Shown here piece after piece: positions 56,649 through 59,907 of a stretch of DNA of 59,907 nt; position 1 is the first letter of the stretch, and the number at the start of each line of letters is the position of its first letter. A program made the translations under genes and the position numbers. This stretch comes from Cyanophora paradoxa (taxonomy: Eukaryota; Glaucocystophyceae; Cyanophorales; Cyanophoraceae). The DNA is taken from NCBI GenBank assembly GCA_004431415.1, contig QPMI01000292.1, positions 1 to 59,907 of the forward strand. The letters run 5' to 3'. The notes under the pieces were generated by a model, which was not told the DNA's origin, searched no databases, and was given only the letters and a program-made list of their open reading frames with translations.

Positions 56649-57596
56649 CGCACCGCGCCGCTTGAGGCCTTTCTTGCGTTATACGTTTTGGATCACAGTC
56701 TGGCGGCCGCGGCGGAGCGGCTGACGCGATGCTCCCCCGCGCTCTTCTGTAGATATATAGCAAACGCGACGCGATACTCGCTCCCTTGAGCTGCTGGACG
56801 CCTGCCAAGGCGACCGCCGCAGCCGCTTCCCAAGAGAAACACCTGAGACCTCGCGATCCAAGAACTCAAGCGCGCGCCGAAGCTGCGAGGGCTTCGGCTT
56901 CCTCCAGATGCGAGCTGCCAGACTGCAAGCTATGGCGGTCAATTCAGATGCTGCACACGCGCCCACCAATGCAGGCAAGCGACCGCGTACGCGTACACTT
57001 GAGTCGAAGCGACGTCGACGCTGCTGCGCCGGCTGGCTATAGCTAGCGCTAGGTCTCGCAAGCTGCTGCTAGCTCGCTGCTGCGTATCATATATATAGAA
57101 TATTTAATGCTGCTTCGCACGTTCCGAAGTTCATGCGGTGGGGCGGTGGCTATAGACGCGAGCGGCGAGACTCGGCCGCGGCCGCGGAGGCACATGTTCC
57201 GAACGCATATAATCACGTACCCGCCGGTTGCTAGAAAAAGAACCGGGCCTCCGAATCTCGCGGCCGCCGCTCCGACTCGGGCGCTTGGTGTTCCGAACTC
57301 ACAACCGCCGTGTACCCCTCAGCGCAATGAAAATAAATTCCATTGACCAAATCCTTCCCGGGGTTCGACTCCGGGCGAGGCCAGATCCGCGAACCGCCGC
57401 CAATTTGAAAAGAGCGTGCGCGCGGGAGGCCGCGCGCGCGGCGCTCCGCCTTCGCGTCTTCTCATGAGGTGTCGTACGCGTCTGCGAGCGCGTCGCAGAA
57501 AGCGCTCCCTCGCCGCACCGCGCCCGTCGCTCAGATCTAGACCAGCTCCTGCCAAGGACTTCAGCAGCCAAAGAGAGACACGCAGGGCGCCTCGCG
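56649..57596. promoter_or_regulatory. Shared upstream region of two divergent genes
   Basis: The histidine kinase (minus) and myosin (plus) start at the two ends, so both promoters should lie here. There are AT-rich stretches with TATA-like strings (for example ATATATATAGAATATTTA near 57090) and CTATAGCTAGCGCTAG-like palindromes near 57040. No specific factor site is identified. A B-box-like GGTTCGACTCC at 57362-57372 was rejected as a tRNA. Confidence 0.35.
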
Positions 57597-59907
57597 ATGG
57601 CTTCCGGCGATGCGCTGCGGAAGCTCGACCGCCGGCGCTCCGTGGCCCCGTCCAGCGCCTTCGAAGGGCAGGTCGTCGTACAGCCGGTGCACTTCCCGAG
57701 CTCGCAGAGCAAAGCCGGCGCGCTCAGGCTTCGCAGGGCTCTCGAATCTGGATCCCCGATGCCGACGAGGGGTTCGTGCGCGGCGTCGTCCGCGAGATGC
57801 GCGGAGCGGCCGCGTGCCGCGTCCTCCTCGACTCCGGAAAGGTGCGCCACGCTTCAGCGCCCGCACGGCGGATCAAGGCTCAGGCGAGGGGCGGGCAGGA
57901 GTCGGAGGCGGCGCTGCGGGACGTGCTGCCGGCGCCTGCGACGGGGGCCGGGGAGGAGGGGGACGGGGAGCGGGAGAACATGTGCGGGCTGGAGCTCCTC
58001 CACGAGGCCGCCGTCCTCGACAACCTCCGCCGCCGCCACGCCGCACGCCGCATCTACGTGTGCTCGCCTCCCCCCCGGCGCCGAGGCGCCAGCCCGGCCC
58101 CGCCTGCGCCGCCGCCGAGCCTCGCCGCGGGGCGCCGCAGACGTGGAGCGGGGCGACGCTGGTGGCGGTGAACCCGTACCAGGCGCTGCCCCTCTACGGC
58201 CCCGACGCCGCCGAGCTCTACCGCTCCGCCCCGGACCCCGCCGGCCCGCCCCGGACCCCGCCCCGCCCACGCCGCCCGCCCCGTGGGAGCTGAGGCCTCG
58301 CGCCCCCGCAGGGATGGCCCGCACGTCTTCGCAGTCGCCGCGGCGGCCCTCAAGGGCCTCGAGGAGACGGGCGCACCCCAGGTCCGCCGCGGGCCGCCTC
58401 GCGAGGGCGCGCCGCCCGGGGCCGGGGCCGGGCCGACCGGCGCGCGCGCAGGCGATCCTCGTCTCGGGCGAGTCTGGCGCCGGCAAGACGGAGACGACCA
58501 AGCTCCTCCTCCAGTACGTCACCGGCGCCGGCGACGCCGCGGCCCGCCCCGCAGGTGCCTGCCCCATGACTGCGCGCGGAGGCGGCGGGGAAGGCTCCAG
58601 CGGGGCTGAACCGGCGCCTCTGTCGCAGGGACGGGGCGGGGGAGCGTGGAGGGCCGCCTGCTGGAGGCCTGCGCGGTGCTCGAGGCCTTCGGCAACGCGA
58701 AGACGCTCCGCAACGACAACTCCTCCCGCTTCGTGCGCGCTTCCCGCCAGCCCGGGGCGGCGAGGCTGCTGAGGGCCTCCCGCAGGGCCGCTTCTTCCAG
58801 CTCTTCATGGAGGGCCCGCACCGCATCGTCGGCGCCCGCGTCACCAACTGTCCGCCCCCCGCCCCCGCCCCCAAGGAGCCGCCAGCCACCGCCCACCCGG
58901 CGCGCCGCAGACCTGCTCGAGAAGTCGCGCGTGGTGCTGCAGTCGGCCGGCGAGCGCAACTACCACGTCTTCTACCAGCTCTGCGCCAGCGCCCCGCCCG
59001 CCCTCCGCGGTGCGCGCCCCGCTCTGCAGAGCGCGCAGCCGCCCTCACGGGCCCTGCCGCGGTCGCAGAGCGGCTTGGGCTGGGAGCCGCCAACAAGTAC
59101 AACATGCTGACGGGCGGCTCGTGCACCGCCGTCGAGGGCGTCGACGACGCCGCCGGTGCGCCCCCGCCGCGCCCCGACCGGCCCCGCACCCCCGCGGGCC
59201 GGGCGGATGGTGAGGGGGCGGGCAGGGTTCGTGCGGACGTGCGAGGCGCTGCGGGCGGTGGGACTGGACGAGGAGGACCTCGACTCGCTCTGGGCGGTCC
59301 TCGCCGGCCTCCTCCACCTCTCCAACGTCACCTTCGCCGCCCCCGCCTCCGCCTCCGACCCCTGCGCCGTCGCCTCCGACCAGCGTCCGCCCCGCCCCTG
59401 CCCCCCGCCCCGCCCCCTCCCGCGGCGCCCCCGAGCGGCGGCGCAGCGTTCGGGCGGGCGTGCGAGCTGCTGGGCGTGGACCCCGCCGCCCTCCGCGCCG
59501 GCCTCACCACCCAGGCGCCCCGCCCGCCGCCCCGCCGCCGCCCGCGCCCCGAGGGCACCCGGCGAACGCGCGTCGTCGCGCAGCGGCTGCAGTGCGGGCG
59601 GGAGGAGTCGCTGCGGCACCGGGACGCCGACCAGGCCAAGGAGGCCCGCGACGCCCTCATCAAGACCGCCTACCAGGTGCCTTGCGAGCGGGGGCCGGGG
59701 CGTGCCGCGGGCGCCGCCTCGAGCGGGCGGGGCGGGCGCAGCGGGTGTTCGAGTGGCTGGCGCGGCGGGTGAACGAGGCGCTGGGGGCGGAGGACCCCGC
59801 GGCCGGGGAGGAGCCCGAGGGGCGGCCCTACCTCGCCATCCTCGACGTCTTCGGCTTCGAGGTCTTCGAGGTGCGCGGGGCGCAGAGGCCCCGAGGGCCC
59901 CCGCGGC
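57597..59907 (+). CDS. Myosin heavy chain motor domain (5' part, truncated)
   Basis: Exon 1 (57597-57671) starts MASGDALRKLDRRRSVAP. Exon 2 (57737-57841), in phase, reads GSRIWIPDADEGFVRGVVRE, an SH3-like N-terminal subdomain. Then come NMCGLELLHEAAVLDNLRRR, TWSGATLVAVNPYQALPLYG, HVFAVAAAALKGL, P-loop AILVSGESGAGKTETTKLLL, ACAVLEAFGNAKTLRNDNSS with switch-I NDNSSRF, GRFFQLFMEGPHRIVGARVT, LLEKSRVVLQSAGERNYHVF, NKYNMLTGGSC, DEEDLDSLWAVLAGLLHLSN, QRVFEWLARRVNEALGAEDP and switch-II PYLAILDVFGFEVFE near the right edge. All nucleotide-binding motifs needed for actin-activated ATPase are intact. The actin-binding half, IQ motifs and tail lie outside the window, so the myosin class cannot be assigned. 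Confidence 0.88.

Noticed and set aside
57340-57395. B-box match GGTTCGACTCC suggesting a tRNA gene
   Set aside because: The T stem mispairs at the third position and no A box or cloverleaf is present upstream.
1-59907. CRISPR arrays, bacterial operons or phage genes
   Set aside because: The window is intron-rich eukaryotic DNA; the tandem repeats found are direct satellite arrays without unique spacers.

Overview
This is a eukaryotic nuclear window from a GC-rich, intron-dense unicellular organism. An alga of the haptophyte or stramenopile type is my best inference, but nothing here proves it. Genes are split by many short introns made of C/G runs, often with a CTGAC- or CTGAG-like branch site close to the terminal AG, and an appreciable share of introns begin with GC rather than GT. 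Exons are very GC-rich. Long intergenic stretches are AT-richer and full of short palindromes and repeats. Because the introns lack stop codons, open frames run through them and mislead; the models here come from joining frames at splice sites by phase and homology. Genes lie on both strands with no operon logic.

Layout. Left edge to 6.2 kb: a clipped exon (minus), a helical unknown (plus), a PSMD5/S5b-like proteasome-base chaperone (minus) and a nine-exon, mitochondrion-targeted relative of ATP-dependent PEP carboxykinase that has lost its P-loop (plus). 6.3-13 kb: a divergent kinase-like protein (minus), an F-box protein (plus) and a C2 protein (minus). 13.4-20.9 kb: a large nephrocystin-3-like gene with MG start, DUF4062, P-loop NTPase and TPRs. 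20.9-28.3 kb: repeats, a thioredoxin (minus), a four-TM protein fused to a zinc-ribbon tail (plus) and a second C2 protein (minus). 28.4-30.8 kb: a 125-bp duplicated kinase-exon fragment and a Nudix hydrolase (minus). 31.2-36.6 kb: NELF-A (minus) head-to-head with a complete 11-exon SnRK2/SNF1-like kinase (plus). 37-38.6 kb: an unrecognised gene. 38.7-44.9 kb: a gene-poor repeat island with a 3.2-kb segment bounded by 29-bp inverted repeats, a 161-bp satellite and a 40-bp minisatellite. 44.9-47.9 kb: a CCCH zinc-finger protein. 48-50.9 kb: repeats. 50.9-56.6 kb: a transmembrane hybrid histidine kinase (minus), with a predicted 5-nt micro-exon coding the phospho-acceptor Asp of its receiver domain. 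57.6 kb to the right edge: a myosin motor (plus), truncated by the window.

The genes do not form one pathway. Themes are signalling (histidine kinase, SnRK2-like kinase, C2 proteins), cilium/cytoskeleton (NPHP3-like, myosin), proteostasis (PSMD5-like, F-box), transcription elongation (NELF-A) and redox/nucleotide housekeeping (thioredoxin, Nudix). The items most worth checking are the PEPCK pseudoenzyme, the 5-nt micro-exon, the recurrent GC-AG introns and the four-TM zinc-ribbon protein.
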